Positions 16,901-24,713 of a stretch of 64,000 nt of DNA are shown piece after piece. Made by a program: the position numbers and the translations under genes. The stretch spans positions 186,001 to 250,000 of the forward strand of contig DAOTCE010000003.1 in the NCBI GenBank assembly GCA_035452965.1. The letters run 5' to 3'. The notes beneath the pieces are model-generated. The model saw only the letters and a list, made by a program, of their open reading frames with translations. It did no database searches and was not told where the DNA came from. Numbering within the stretch: position 1 is the stretch's first letter; each line of letters starts with the position of its first letter. The DNA is from Candidatus Paceibacterota bacterium (lineage in GTDB: Bacteria > Verrucomicrobiota > Verrucomicrobiia > Limisphaerales > UBA8199).

Positions 16901-17627
16901 CCTGCCGCGGGAGATGGTGGTGTCGGCGCTGCGGGCGGTATTCAATTACAACTGGAAGTCCAACCTGACGGGCTGGCCGCACGCGCCACGGGCGTTTGCC
17001 GGGGCGAAGGACAAGGGGCTGATCACTTGCACGTGGCCCAAGGGCGGCCGGCCGGGGCACGTGATGCTCTACTCGGACGAGGTCTGGACAGGCATCGAAT
17101 ACCAGGTAGCGGCGCACATGATCTACGAAGGGTTGGTGGAGGAGGCGTTCGCCATCGTGAGGGGGGCGCGCGACCGCTATGACGGAATCCCGCGCCCGCC
17201 GATCGAGCGCAATCCGTGGAACGAGCTCGAGTGCGGCGGGCACTATGCGCGGGCGATGTCGTCGTGGTCGCTGCTGCTGGCGCTGTCGGGCTGGGATTAC
17301 GATGGGCCGCGGCAAGCGCTGCGGTTCACGCCGCGCCACACGCCGGGGGACTTCAAGGGCTTCTTCGTGGGGCCGGAGGGGTGGGGCAGCTTGCGACAGA
17401 CGCGGGAGGGACAGACGCAGCGGAATGAGTTAAGTGTTTGCGAGGGAAGGCTGGCGGTGGCGGAGTTCGCACTGTCCGTGGCCGGGACGCCCAAACGGGT
17501 GAAAGTGGAATGCGGTGGCAAGACGGTGCCCAGCGCGTTTAAGTCTGAGGCGGGTGGGGTGGTGGTGTCGTTGAAGCGTCCTGTGGTGGTTGGAGCCGGC
17601 CAGAAGCTCACGGTCGGGATTAGCTAG
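13914..17627 (+). CDS. Tat-exported GH116-like glycosidase with inserted module
   Basis: A 1237-residue protein. AAGGAGG at 13901-13907 supports ATG 13914. A twin-arginine signal (NRREFIGLVGAG, arginines 17-18) implies folded export. The N-terminal beta domain starts with GGIGTGNIELGVDGQFTNWQ; the C-terminal (alpha/alpha)6 domain has CTHVWGYEQSLSRLFPSLE, FADGHASCILKAYREAL, DQWNTYDEALHG, VWTGIEYQVAAHMIYEGL and RDRYDGIPRPPIERNPWNE, as in GH116 beta-glucosidases/glucosylceramidases. The usual catalytic segments are diverged, so I cannot confirm the nucleophile and acid. Residues about 290-560 are extra: a ThuA-like strand pattern and a jelly-roll-like VFEDFEGGYDKWTVTGEAFG segment, related to domains in verrucomicrobial and planctomycete glycosidases. 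Substrate unknown. Confidence 0.8.
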   Translation: MRKCNCSGHCGPQGINRREFIGLVGAGAAAAMLGTPAWGAFELPADELERWRRELFAPDQPRLYLSGRHTDTRMHLGGIGTGNIELGVDGQFTNWQLFNTLRGGQVPLHFLIRAGGVIRMLQTGGGPDWPRVKQIEMRGEYPVAELRCKDPELPVEVELAAFSPLAPLDARFSAMPLAALLFRVTNPAKQKQTVSLAAVMQNPVGYDAAGPNNSASNACFGGNVNEVLREGGRGGLYMRAEAAGEASLDKPVAIYTAANLKALLEPPPDRPEGLAVEVLGDKPLPAEKLRDPAHTVIWLEEAGTDLSEGLLRGAREAVQAGATLLWSGRTMPLLAGYGAWTGGKPVAEVSPRPDIVFEDFEGGYDKWTVTGEAFGKEPPQGTLPMQNPVTGFLGKGLVNSFVGGDDMTGRMVSKPFTIERQFIRFLVGGGRHANTQMRLVVDGNVVRATSGKDNEQLLPAMWFVGEWRGQSAHIEIVDEQMGGWGHINVDRIEFSDMPATRELMQLLEELLPARFSSLRPADGEAGNGGAVEFEGLVPQPGATESKASDGTRLLMRTVGKGKVVIAAGAVLEPARAGWSQYRQSAYTLVCGLVGASYTGGGGFQHPKAPGFGTLALAALGDEVTVLSAAAHREDAWRAFAAEGSFTPLAEARSNAPTPLGRTLYGAVAVNVNVPPGKSVDVPFLLAWHYPNKYNAVHTWMGCHYATQWADARAVMREALKDYGALHGRTERFRRTFYDSTLPYWLLDCLTANAAIIRHIGVVFRIANGDTYGWEGSNGCCQPTCTHVWGYEQSLSRLFPSLEQDMRRIDFKHQQRPDGGVNNRTEVPSPPRPTGEQPFADGHASCILKAYREALNQPDDGFFREYWPHINRAVEYLIGRDAKSAGGQPEGILQDDQWNTYDEALHGVTTFISGYYLAALRAGEEWGRRVGDKAAAERFRSVFEKGRRKLVELCWNGEYFQQHLADYMKRPGEVGPGCMADQLIGQWWAHQLGLGYILPREMVVSALRAVFNYNWKSNLTGWPHAPRAFAGAKDKGLITCTWPKGGRPGHVMLYSDEVWTGIEYQVAAHMIYEGLVEEAFAIVRGARDRYDGIPRPPIERNPWNELECGGHYARAMSSWSLLLALSGWDYDGPRQALRFTPRHTPGDFKGFFVGPEGWGSLRQTREGQTQRNELSVCEGRLAVAEFALSVAGTPKRVKVECGGKTVPSAFKSEAGGVVVSLKRPVVVGAGQKLTVGIS

Positions 17628-17640
17628 AGGAAGGCAGAGA

Positions 17641-17991
17641 TCAGTCTCCGTGCCACGCTCCCGCATCTTTCATGTACTGGACCCACGCCTCATAATCGGC
17701 TCGAAGCATCGCATCAAGCTCCTCCTGTGTCTCGATGCGCTTGAAGTAATAACAGGTTTTGCCTCGAATGCGCTTCTTCCGATGCATATCCAGGACCCAG
17801 AGAAGGTCGCTGGGCTCCTCCTCCTCAAGCAAGTACTTGTCCTTTCGCCAACACTTTGCGATGGGGAATAACTTATACGATCGGAGTGGGTGCGTTGGTT
17901 GAAGTGTGCGGTCAAAGAACTCCAGTACCGCGTCCACGTACTCCAGGGGAATCGACTCCCAAGCGTCATTGTATGTGATCTGGGGTTGCAT
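17641..17991 (-). CDS. Hypothetical protein, 116 residues
   Basis: A charged soluble protein without signal or membrane segment: early ITYNDAWESIPLEYVDAVLE, a central DKYLLEEEEPSDLLWVLDMH, and KTCYYFKRIETQEELD near the C-terminal half. Composition and the regular amphipathic pattern look like a real protein rather than a chance frame, and its DNA is less GC-rich than the neighbours, hinting at separate ancestry. I do not recognise the family. It is convergent with the GH116-like gene, only 13 bases apart. Confidence 0.6.
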   Translation of the reverse strand: MQPQITYNDAWESIPLEYVDAVLEFFDRTLQPTHPLRSYKLFPIAKCWRKDKYLLEEEEPSDLLWVLDMHRKKRIRGKTCYYFKRIETQEELDAMLRADYEAWVQYMKDAGAWHGD

Positions 17992-18132
17992 ACCGGGGCG
18001 GTGCTTGCTTTATGCCGAACGTCAATATCAGTTCCCACCGACGACGGCCAGGTCGCAGTGGAGCCAGCCGCGCAGCGCGGACTGGCTTGGGGTTGGTGGC
18101 GGGGCGGAGACTTCGCAAGCGGCCGGCCTCAT

Positions 18133-18228
18133 TCAGGCACCAATCATGCGTTCGTATTCGTCGTGAGGCCCAATCCAAAACCAGACCAGCCCATCGGCCA
18201 CGGGGGCGGCCAAAGCGCGGTGGTGTGA
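18133..18228 (-). pseudogene. Remnant of a RelE/ParE-like toxin C-terminus
   Basis: Immediately downstream of the antitoxin-like gene, about 32 codons read HHRALAAPVADGLVWFWIG followed by PHDEYERMIGA and a stop at 18133. This matches the final strands of RelE-like toxins of the pattern YRALG...WFWIGxHxEYDxL as I remember them. No reading frame upstream supplies the first two thirds of such a toxin; the antitoxin gene occupies that space in a different frame. The simplest reading is an internal deletion that removed the toxin start and middle. Confidence 0.55.
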
Positions 18229-18232
18229 CTCC

Positions 18233-18439
18233 TCACGGGAGCGGGGTGCAGCGTCCCGCTTTGAACTCCGCGATCGCTTCCTGCGCCAGCCGGTCCAGCG
18301 GTCCTCCGGCCCGGGCATCCTCTGCAATCTGGGTATCCCACTCCGCCTCGCACCGGCGGTCCAGCCGCTCCTTCAGCTCCCAGAGCTCTTTGCGGGGCAA
18401 CCGGGCGATGGCGGCTTCGATCTCGGTGACGGTGCTCAC
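18233..18439 (-). CDS. Antitoxin-like small protein
   Basis: A 68-residue helical protein: MSTVTEIEAAIARLPRKELW, then a charged middle (RLDRRCEAEWDTQIAEDARAG) and a proline-ended tail RCTPLP. The pattern xEIExAIxxLPxxE....WDxQIxxDxxxGxLDxL matches a widespread small antitoxin type usually paired with a RelE/ParE-like toxin directly downstream. Here only the C-terminal end of such a toxin remains at 18133-18228, so this is probably an orphan antitoxin. It lies alone between the unknown gene and the batD/TPR pair. Confidence 0.65.
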   Translation of the reverse strand: MSTVTEIEAAIARLPRKELWELKERLDRRCEAEWDTQIAEDARAGGPLDRLAQEAIAEFKAGRCTPLP

Positions 18440-18603
18440 GGGCCCAAGCTAGCAGTTTCGGGCTCTCCTTTCAACTCGCAATTCCGGCTGCCTTAATCCG
18501 TTGCAGGCTCCTGAGCCCCGGAGAGCGAGCGTCCACGCGGGCCCAAACAACTTTGTAGTTCCGTGGAAGTCAGGGCTTGCGGGGACGCCCGCCCTCACCG
18601 GAG

Positions 18604-19428
18604 TTAGCCGCCCGCGACAACCGCTTGGTCCCGGCGGAGCCAGCCGGTTCGGCGGGGGCCGGCGCTGACCTGGAGCCAGTCGTCCTTTTGGTCGAGCACG
18701 CGCAGTTCGGCGCCGTCGTGGGCGGTGAAAGCGGCGGGGGACTCGGCCAGCGGGCCGAAGCGGACCACGGCGTCGCGCGCAGTAACGATGGCGGTGCGGG
18801 TGAAGCGGGCCTGGCGCAGGGCGGCGCCGGCGCAGGCGGCCAAGATGACCACCAGAATGGCCAGGCCGAGGACGTAGAAGCGCAGAGCTGGTTTAAGGGC
18901 GGGCCGCCATTGGAGGAAGGCGAGCAGCAGCAGCCAGAGCCAGAGCGCGCCTGCGGCCAGCAGGGTCCATTCGTTCAGGGTCAATCGCCCGAGCCAGCGA
19001 TGCCATCGGCTGGGCGCCAGGGTGGGGCCTTGGATCTGGTTGCGCGCGAACTGCAGATTGGCGCGCAGGTCCGGGTCGCGCGGGGTGAGTCGTTCGGCCT
19101 GGCGATAGGCGGCAATGGCGCGGCCGATCTGGCCGGACTTGAAATGGGCATTGCCGAGATTGAAGCTGAGCGCGGCGGCTGTCTGGCCGGACTGGCCGAG
19201 TTTCTCGTAAGCGGCGGCGGCTTCGGCGAACTTGCCTTCCTCGTAAAGCTTGTTGGCCAGTTCGAAGGCGGCGGTGGAAAGCGCGGCGCGCGAACACCAG
19301 GGAGTCAGCCAGAGAATCGTGAACAGTACTACCGCCGTTGCGACCCGGCGTCCCCGTCCCGGCGCGCGGTCGCTTGCCTTGGCGGGACCGAGGCGGAAAG
19401 ACCGTCCGGTTGTCACGTTACCTCTCAC
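18604..19428 (-). CDS. TPR and SH3-like membrane protein (BatE type)
   Basis: A 274-residue protein starting with GTG at 19428, which overlaps the batD stop as GTGA, so translation is probably coupled. An N-terminal hydrophobic segment (about 29-48) is followed by TPR units: LANKLYEEGKFAEAAAAYEK, LSFNLGNAHFKSGQIGRAIA and AYRQAERLTPRDPDLRANL (about 55-130). Two transmembrane helices follow near 150-205 and a bacterial SH3-type domain near 210-270 (VRFGPLAESPAAFTAHDGAE, then WLQVSAGPRRTGWL). BatE-like proteins accompany BatD in the Bacteroides aerotolerance operon. No other bat gene follows downstream. Confidence 0.75.
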   Translation of the reverse strand: MRGNVTTGRSFRLGPAKASDRAPGRGRRVATAVVLFTILWLTPWCSRAALSTAAFELANKLYEEGKFAEAAAAYEKLGQSGQTAAALSFNLGNAHFKSGQIGRAIAAYRQAERLTPRDPDLRANLQFARNQIQGPTLAPSRWHRWLGRLTLNEWTLLAAGALWLWLLLLAFLQWRPALKPALRFYVLGLAILVVILAACAGAALRQARFTRTAIVTARDAVVRFGPLAESPAAFTAHDGAELRVLDQKDDWLQVSAGPRRTGWLRRDQAVVAGG

Positions 19429-21278
19429 AGCTTCATCTCCCTGAGATCGCGCAGGACGGCTTCGAGTTTCGGGATAATTGCGGCCAATTCCTGGCTGGTT
19501 CTGATTGGTGCATAGCGGGCGAGGTTGCAGGTCTGAAACAGCTCCTGCAAGGGGGCGAGCGTGGTTTCCGGGACGCCGCGCGGGCGGAGGTGCTCTTCAA
19601 TCACGGCGTCGGTGATGGCCGAGGCCGGGAGATCAAGGCGCTCGCCGATTTGCTCCTGCAACAGGCGCACCAGCGTGGCAAAGAAGGCTTCGGACTTGTT
19701 GTCCGCGGCGGATTGACGCAACTCGTCCAGGCCCTGGCGGATGTTCTGGGCCACCTGGCGGCGGCGGCGCAGGCGGGGATTGTTCGCCAGCATCTCAGCG
19801 CGCCGGCGCCACAGGACGGCCGAGAGCCAGGCAAGGACGGGTACGGCCTGCAGCGCCAGGAACCAGGGTCGCAGCACCAGCGGCGGGGCAATCTGGGCCA
19901 CTGCTCCGAGGCGCGGCTTGATGTGAACGATGTCCTGGGCGGGCGGGGCATTGTCCTGCGCGGCGCGTGTCGTGGCCGCCACCACCGGCGCCGGGGCAGC
20001 GCCGCCCGGGCGGACAACCAGAGGTATGGCAGGTTGTGTCAGCGTGCGGTAGCTCTTCTGGTCGGGGTCGAAGAAGCTGAAGGAGACCGGCGGCAGGGCT
20101 TTGATATCCGGGCTTTGGGGCACGACCACCTGCTCAAAGGTCTTGGTTCCTTGCAGGCCAAGCGGATCGGTGGTGTCCACCTTGGTGGTCGGGGGATAGG
20201 TCTTGAAGTCACGCCACGCGTTCTGCTCCGGCAAGGCGAGCGAGTCAAACGCGCCTCGCCCTGAGAGTGCCACCTTGACGGTCACCGGGTCGCCGGCGGC
20301 GACATTAGTGGGGCCGGCGGTGACGGTCATGGTGAAGTTGCCGACGGCGCCGTTGAACGTGGCGGGGATATTCTCCCTGGGCAGCGGGAGGGCTTTGAGT
20401 ATTTCGGGTTCGGCCGACAGCGAGACGCGCCGCTCCTCGACCTGCATACGCTGGAACATGCCGAAGGGATCAAAGGGATCGCGGCGGCGTTGGTTGGGCA
20501 GCGGAATCTGCAAGGTGAGCGGGACATCCATCGAGCCAAGGGTGATGGGCCCGGTTTTGATGGGGGAGAGTGAGGTGACGAGAGTCGCGACGACGTAGCT
20601 GGCATTGCCCAGGCGCGCCCGGCGGCGTTGCGCGTGGGCCGTTTTGATGATGCTGACGCCTTCGGCTTTCACAGGGCATCCGCTGAATTGGTCAAAACCC
20701 TGCAGGATGTCCTCCCCGTTGGCGAGGCCGTCGCGCACATACACCTGGAACTCGACCGACAGGATTTCGCCGACATAGACCTCCTTTTTCGGGACAAAGA
20801 GCTTGAAGAACGCCAGTTTGTCCCCGGCGCCATCCGCGGCACTGGTGGGGGCTTTTACCGCGGTCAGTTTCAGCGGTTGCGAGCTCAGGACCTGGCCGCC
20901 AATTTCGACAGTGAGGGCCGGGATGGCAAAGTCGCCCGGCTGGGTGGGGGTCAGGAGAAAGGTCTGCGAGATGCTGGCCGAGAACTGACCGTTGATGACG
21001 GTAATGCTCTGGGAGGTCCCGCCGCCAGAGACTTGCAGGTTCGGGATCGTCGGCGGGGACGGCGTCGTCTTGGGCTGGCCGCCGTCATAGCGGAGCGTCA
21101 GGGTGGCGCTCTCGCCGACGGTAACGCTTTCCCGGTCCAGCGTGGCCGTGAAGCTCGCCGCGCCCAGCGTGGAGGGGGCCAGCCACAGCAGCGCCGTCAG
21201 CAAAGCAAAAGCAGGCCGAAGCCTGTGCCGGCTTCGGCTGCGCGGATTGACTGTGATCCACGACGATAACCTTCGCAT
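19425..21278 (-). CDS. batD: BatD-type oxygen tolerance protein
   Basis: A 617-residue protein with signal sequence (to about residue 42, LGAASFTATL) and repeated beta domains. Typical BatD blocks: ESVTVGESATLTLRYDGGQP near the N-terminus, VYVGEILSVEFQVYVRDGLA in the middle, AGDPVTVKVALSGRGAFDSL and LPPVSFSFFDPDQKSYRTL later. A transmembrane helix near 470-495 (WFLALQAVPVLAWLSAVLW) precedes a cytoplasmic helical tail. ATG 21278 is chosen over a GTG two codons earlier. BatD is thought to act with MoxR and VWA proteins in the periplasm; those partners are absent upstream, where a 335-base spacer and a divergent gene lie. Confidence 0.85.
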   Translation of the reverse strand: MRRLSSWITVNPRSRSRHRLRPAFALLTALLWLAPSTLGAASFTATLDRESVTVGESATLTLRYDGGQPKTTPSPPTIPNLQVSGGGTSQSITVINGQFSASISQTFLLTPTQPGDFAIPALTVEIGGQVLSSQPLKLTAVKAPTSAADGAGDKLAFFKLFVPKKEVYVGEILSVEFQVYVRDGLANGEDILQGFDQFSGCPVKAEGVSIIKTAHAQRRRARLGNASYVVATLVTSLSPIKTGPITLGSMDVPLTLQIPLPNQRRRDPFDPFGMFQRMQVEERRVSLSAEPEILKALPLPRENIPATFNGAVGNFTMTVTAGPTNVAAGDPVTVKVALSGRGAFDSLALPEQNAWRDFKTYPPTTKVDTTDPLGLQGTKTFEQVVVPQSPDIKALPPVSFSFFDPDQKSYRTLTQPAIPLVVRPGGAAPAPVVAATTRAAQDNAPPAQDIVHIKPRLGAVAQIAPPLVLRPWFLALQAVPVLAWLSAVLWRRRAEMLANNPRLRRRRQVAQNIRQGLDELRQSAADNKSEAFFATLVRLLQEQIGERLDLPASAITDAVIEEHLRPRGVPETTLAPLQELFQTCNLARYAPIRTSQELAAIIPKLEAVLRDLREMKL

Positions 21279-21613
21279 TACCACGTCCGCCTATTGTTGC
21301 CCGGGGAGAACCAACGATGCAAGTGTGACTCCGTGACGCTTCCTTCGGACGCCGGGCTGATGCTGGCGGACGTTCTATGGACAGCGCCTGCGGAGTTTTG
21401 TTCAGGGCTGGTGGGGCAAAGCGCCGGTCTTAAAAAAGGTGCAAGTTAGTTGTTGACATGGATAGGCGCCTTTTGTAGAAGTCAATTGCATGCTGGTATG
21501 GTGCTGGCATGGCTCTCGTTCTGGGTGACCAGGACTCGCGGCCACGGTGCTGGCTGCTCGGGGACGATGGGCCGGCAGGATGACAAGCGGAGTGGCCGTG
21601 AAAGTGGACTGCC
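21279..21613. other. Divergent spacer between batD and the DSFFDVF gene
   Basis: 335 bases without a supportable gene. Apart from the promoter candidate at 21453-21481 I see no strong hairpin or repeat. Expression signals for both divergent genes must lie here. Confidence 0.5.
21453..21481 (+). promoter_or_regulatory. Possible sigma70-type promoter
   Basis: TTGACA at 21453-21458 is followed after 17 bases by TAGAAG at 21476-21481, a perfect -35 with a moderate -10 (four of six). It would leave a leader of about 125 bases before the ATG at 21614. No experimental support. Confidence 0.3.
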
Positions 21614-23875
21614 ATGAAGAGTACCGCACTGCTTAAACCAGCCTTCATCGTCGCCTGCACACTTGGACTTTTGGTGGCGCCGGCCCGGGCGTACCTCGCT
21701 CCCGACTCCTTCTTCGACGTCTTCCTGGAAGTCAGCCAGGGCCCGCCGTATCCGCCAGCCGGACCGGGGGTTTTGACGAAACTCGGCTTGCCGACCCTGC
21801 CCTTCACGCAGATCGGACAGGTCGCAATGCAGGTCAAGAACCTGACTCCGCCCGGGGCCACCGTGCTGGTCGGTTCCGACTCCGGCGGCGGCGTTGGCGA
21901 CCCGGGGGTCTCATCCTTCTTCGATGTGTTCATGGACGTGCCGATGATGCCGGACAGCTTCTTCGACATCTTCACCGAACTCAGCAGCGCGGTTGGGCTG
22001 CCGATGCCCCTGGCGGGGGAACCGACGGTCGTGTGGCATGCGGATTCCTTCTTCGACGTGTTCCTGGAATGCGACGTGCCGGGACAGGGGCGGCAGTTTC
22101 TGCAGATGTCCTTCCGGGTGCCGGAGGGGCAGACCACGCGGTTCAATCCGGACCCCACGCCGCAGTATATCGCGCCCGACAGCTTCTTCGACATTTTCAT
22201 GAGCGTCAGCAGCACGGCGGGTGGGCAGATCAATCCGGCCCTCCCCGTGTTCCGCGTGATCATGACCGGCACGCTGGGCTGGCCGCAGCCCCAGCCCACG
22301 CCGCGGAACGTCGTCAAGTTCCGGCAGAATCCGGACCCCACCATCCACGGCCTGGACGTGCTGGACAGTTGGCTGACCAACACCAGCCCCGCGACGTTGC
22401 TGGCCGATGACTTCATCTGCACGCGCACCGGTCCGATCACGGACATCCACCTCTTCGGCTCATGGCTGAACGACCGGGTGGACTACTGGCCCACGTTCTG
22501 GGTGGGTATCTGGGACGATGTGCCGCGCAGCGGCAACACGCCCAGCCATCCCGGCAACCTCCTCTGGTGGCAGCAATTCTCCCCCGGGCAGTACCGCGCC
22601 AGCGTTTACCAGCAGGGGCTGACGGAGAACTTCCTCGATCCGAACGCCCCGCCGCACCTCCTCGGGCAGGATCACCAGATCTGGAAGTATGACTTCTTCC
22701 CGCGCAACCCGTATCGCCAGCTCGGCTCGCCGCAGTTGCCCCGGGTTTATTGGCTTTCGGTCGTGACCAAGACGGCGCCGGGCCGCGCGTTTGGCTGGAA
22801 GACGACCCGCGATCACTACAACGACTACGCGGTTTATTCGCCGACGATGCTGACCTTCAGCGGGAATTACCCGACGCCGATGCAGCCCTGGCAAGTGATC
22901 GTTGATCACCAGGGGCGCAAGCGCGAGCTGGCCTTCATGCTGACGACCTCGCAGACCTGGGCGTGCAACAAGGATTTCTGGATCCCCTACGCCTACCCTT
23001 ACGGGAACCTGCGGGTGATCGTGCCCGGGCCCTGGGGCATCGGCAACAACTTCAACGGCTTTGGCGGCAGCTCGGGCCAGTTCAGCAACTTCGAGTGTAA
23101 CTGGGATGCGGCCGGGCGCACCATTATGGACTGGACCGGCGGCACGTTCACCCCCGGCCAATGGGTGCACATCGGCTTCGAGGGGCCGGGTATCTTCCCG
23201 CCCTTCCAGAACTGGGGCTGGTGGAATCCATTCGCCATGAGCTGGGCGGGCTGGGTGCCGCAGGTCAGCATCGGCTGGCAGCCGCTGCTGCAGCCCCTGC
23301 CGCGCATTGGCTTGACAAACATCCTGCCGATCGTGCCGGGCCTGACCAACAATGTGTTTATCAGCGGACTGACGGTGGAGTACCACACCAGCGCGGTCCC
23401 GCTCGACCAACTCACCCGCTACGGCGCGCGCAGTCCCATCCGCGTGGATGCGGCGCCTATCCCCACCCCGATGATCTCGCCGCAGCAATTCATTCAGATG
23501 GACATGCCCCCGCCGCCGCCCGAGGCGACGCACGCGGTGATCATCCCGCAGATCAACCCGGTGAACGAGGCCGGCGAGCCGAACCTGCAGATGCCCAACG
23601 TGGATTGGGCCATGGTCCCGCTGACAGAGACGGAGCTGCCGACGCTGCCACCGCAGCCGGAGCTGCAGGCGCCAACCCTTGCCGGCAGCGAAGTGACGCT
23701 GACCTGGACGGCGGTGCCGGGAGCGGTTTATCGCGTTCAAAGCAAAGCCAGCCTGTCCGGCGCAGGTTGGGAGGACGCGGAGGGGGATGTCATCGCGAAT
23801 GAGCTCACTGCCAGCAAGGCGGTGCCGGTGGCGGGCGACACCCGTTTCTACCGCGTCGAAGCCGTGCTCCCATAG
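21614..23875 (+). CDS. Secreted DSFFDVF-repeat protein with RFYRV C-terminus
   Basis: A 753-residue exported protein (signal to about residue 26, ARAYLAP). Residues 30-195 hold five copies of a short motif, DSFFD[VI]F, at S32, S101 (SSFFDVF), S115, S145 and S190, irregularly spaced. Residues about 225-660 form one large domain rich in tryptophan and proline (ADDFICTRTGPITDIHLFGS, VGIWDDVP, YWLSVVT) seen in secreted planctomycete and verrucomicrobial proteins. The last 75 residues (LTWTAVPGAVYRVQSKASL, ending RFYRVEAVLP) are the C-terminal module shared with the giant proteins at 38-64 kb. Function unknown; probably surface-attached or released. Confidence 0.8.
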   Translation: MKSTALLKPAFIVACTLGLLVAPARAYLAPDSFFDVFLEVSQGPPYPPAGPGVLTKLGLPTLPFTQIGQVAMQVKNLTPPGATVLVGSDSGGGVGDPGVSSFFDVFMDVPMMPDSFFDIFTELSSAVGLPMPLAGEPTVVWHADSFFDVFLECDVPGQGRQFLQMSFRVPEGQTTRFNPDPTPQYIAPDSFFDIFMSVSSTAGGQINPALPVFRVIMTGTLGWPQPQPTPRNVVKFRQNPDPTIHGLDVLDSWLTNTSPATLLADDFICTRTGPITDIHLFGSWLNDRVDYWPTFWVGIWDDVPRSGNTPSHPGNLLWWQQFSPGQYRASVYQQGLTENFLDPNAPPHLLGQDHQIWKYDFFPRNPYRQLGSPQLPRVYWLSVVTKTAPGRAFGWKTTRDHYNDYAVYSPTMLTFSGNYPTPMQPWQVIVDHQGRKRELAFMLTTSQTWACNKDFWIPYAYPYGNLRVIVPGPWGIGNNFNGFGGSSGQFSNFECNWDAAGRTIMDWTGGTFTPGQWVHIGFEGPGIFPPFQNWGWWNPFAMSWAGWVPQVSIGWQPLLQPLPRIGLTNILPIVPGLTNNVFISGLTVEYHTSAVPLDQLTRYGARSPIRVDAAPIPTPMISPQQFIQMDMPPPPPEATHAVIIPQINPVNEAGEPNLQMPNVDWAMVPLTETELPTLPPQPELQAPTLAGSEVTLTWTAVPGAVYRVQSKASLSGAGWEDAEGDVIANELTASKAVPVAGDTRFYRVEAVLP

Positions 23876-24355
23876 CCGCAGAACGCCTTGATCGCCCAGG
23901 CGAGGGCGCAGCCGAGACGGGCTGCGCCCTTCGCACCGCAATCCGTCCGTAAGGACCCGTCTTCCTGGACCGAATGGCCGTTCTGGTAGAGAACGGCATT
24001 GTGTCCAATTTTGGGACAGTGGTGGTTCCCGAGCGCAGCCCCCACAGCCAGAAAGGCCGGTGTGACAACGCTGTGACACCCGTGATAGCCCAGTGTGTAT
24101 CCCATGGGGAGCGCTCCCCATGGGATACACACAGGGGTCTCGCCGGGTTGGCATCGTCTCCTCGCTATAGATCAAGCTTGTAGCCATCCTTTCGGGACAA
24201 TGCTCAACGCAAGGCCTCCGTCTTGGGTGGAGGCCGCCTCGCCGCGTCGGCCAAACGGTGGCGCTTTCGGCGAAAGCGCCCTGCCAGACTGAGGGATTGC
24301 TGTTCAGCAAGCTGTAGTCTTGACATTGGGCGCGGGTGTGTGCGAGCCTAAGGGC
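23876..24355. other. Hairpin-rich intergenic region
   Basis: 480 bases with no supportable gene. Besides the palindromic repeat given separately it has GGCCTCC/GGAGGCC at 24213-24235 (9-base loop) and a perfect nine-base stem GGCGCTTTC/GAAAGCGCC with a three-base loop at 24260-24280. The density of perfect stems points to dispersed extragenic repeats. Confidence 0.6.
24002..24132 (+). repeat. Composite palindromic repeat, copy 2 (degenerate)
   Basis: A perfect 40-bp palindrome at 24093-24132 (half-site GTGTGTATCCCATGGGGAGC) identical in its core to the palindromes at 2071-2122 and 59114-59163. About 80 bases upstream, at 24002-24018, TGTCC and GGACA form the counterpart of the first hairpin. 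The 11-bp units between them are only weakly recognisable (GTGTGACAAC, TGTGACACC, CGTGATAGCC), so this copy has kept the palindrome but lost most of the array. Confidence 0.8.
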
Positions 24356-24607
24356 ATGAGAATCGCTGGAGCCTATGTGCTGCTGGCGTTGCTGGCGGCG
24401 CAGCCCTTGATCGTTTGTGCGGCCAGCTACAATGTTGGTCCGCCCGACCCGGTGGGGGAAAGGGTGTACACCTCCGTTCAGTTGGGGCGCGTGGCTGTTC
24501 CAATCGCGATACTTGCCGGCGGCTTTTGCGTGGCGTGGCTGGTGGCGAAAGCTCGCCGCCACACCAGGAAGCTCGCTCCAAACAACGGCGAGTCGCACGC
24601 CGGGTAA
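24356..24607 (+). CDS. Small predicted exported or membrane protein
   Basis: An 83-residue frame from ATG 24356: a hydrophobic N-terminal segment (MRIAGAYVLLALLAAQPLIV) compatible with a signal peptide, a short polar part, a second hydrophobic stretch VAVPIAILAGGFCVAWLVA and a basic tail KARRHTRKL. This looks like a small membrane protein with a periplasmic loop, but no family is recognised and no ribosome-binding site stands out. A chance frame is possible. Confidence 0.4.
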   Translation: MRIAGAYVLLALLAAQPLIVCAASYNVGPPDPVGERVYTSVQLGRVAVPIAILAGGFCVAWLVAKARRHTRKLAPNNGESHAG

Positions 24608-24621
24608 GCGGTGTCCATTCG

Positions 24622-24655
24622 GTTGAGAATGGGGAGCACATGCCCCCGGCATGTG
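24622..24655 (+). repeat. Dispersed hairpin repeat, copy a
   Basis: A conserved lead GTTGAGAATGGGGAGC is followed by a perfect eight-base stem CACATGCC/GGCATGTG at 24637-24655 with loop CCC. An inverted relative lies at 27944-27976, where the lead is the same apart from one base but the stem sequence is different and still perfectly paired. Confidence 0.7.
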
Positions 24656-24713
24656 GGTGGTGGCGTCCCGCCGCAAACTTTCGCCTCCCCGACTGGTTCA
24701 TCAAACGGTAGAA

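Noticed and set aside
15573..17339. A 588-codon open frame on the minus strand inside the GH116-like gene
   Set aside because: It is the antisense shadow of a high-GC gene with strong codon bias; its peptide is arginine/proline-rich and shows no domain, while the plus strand is clearly conserved.
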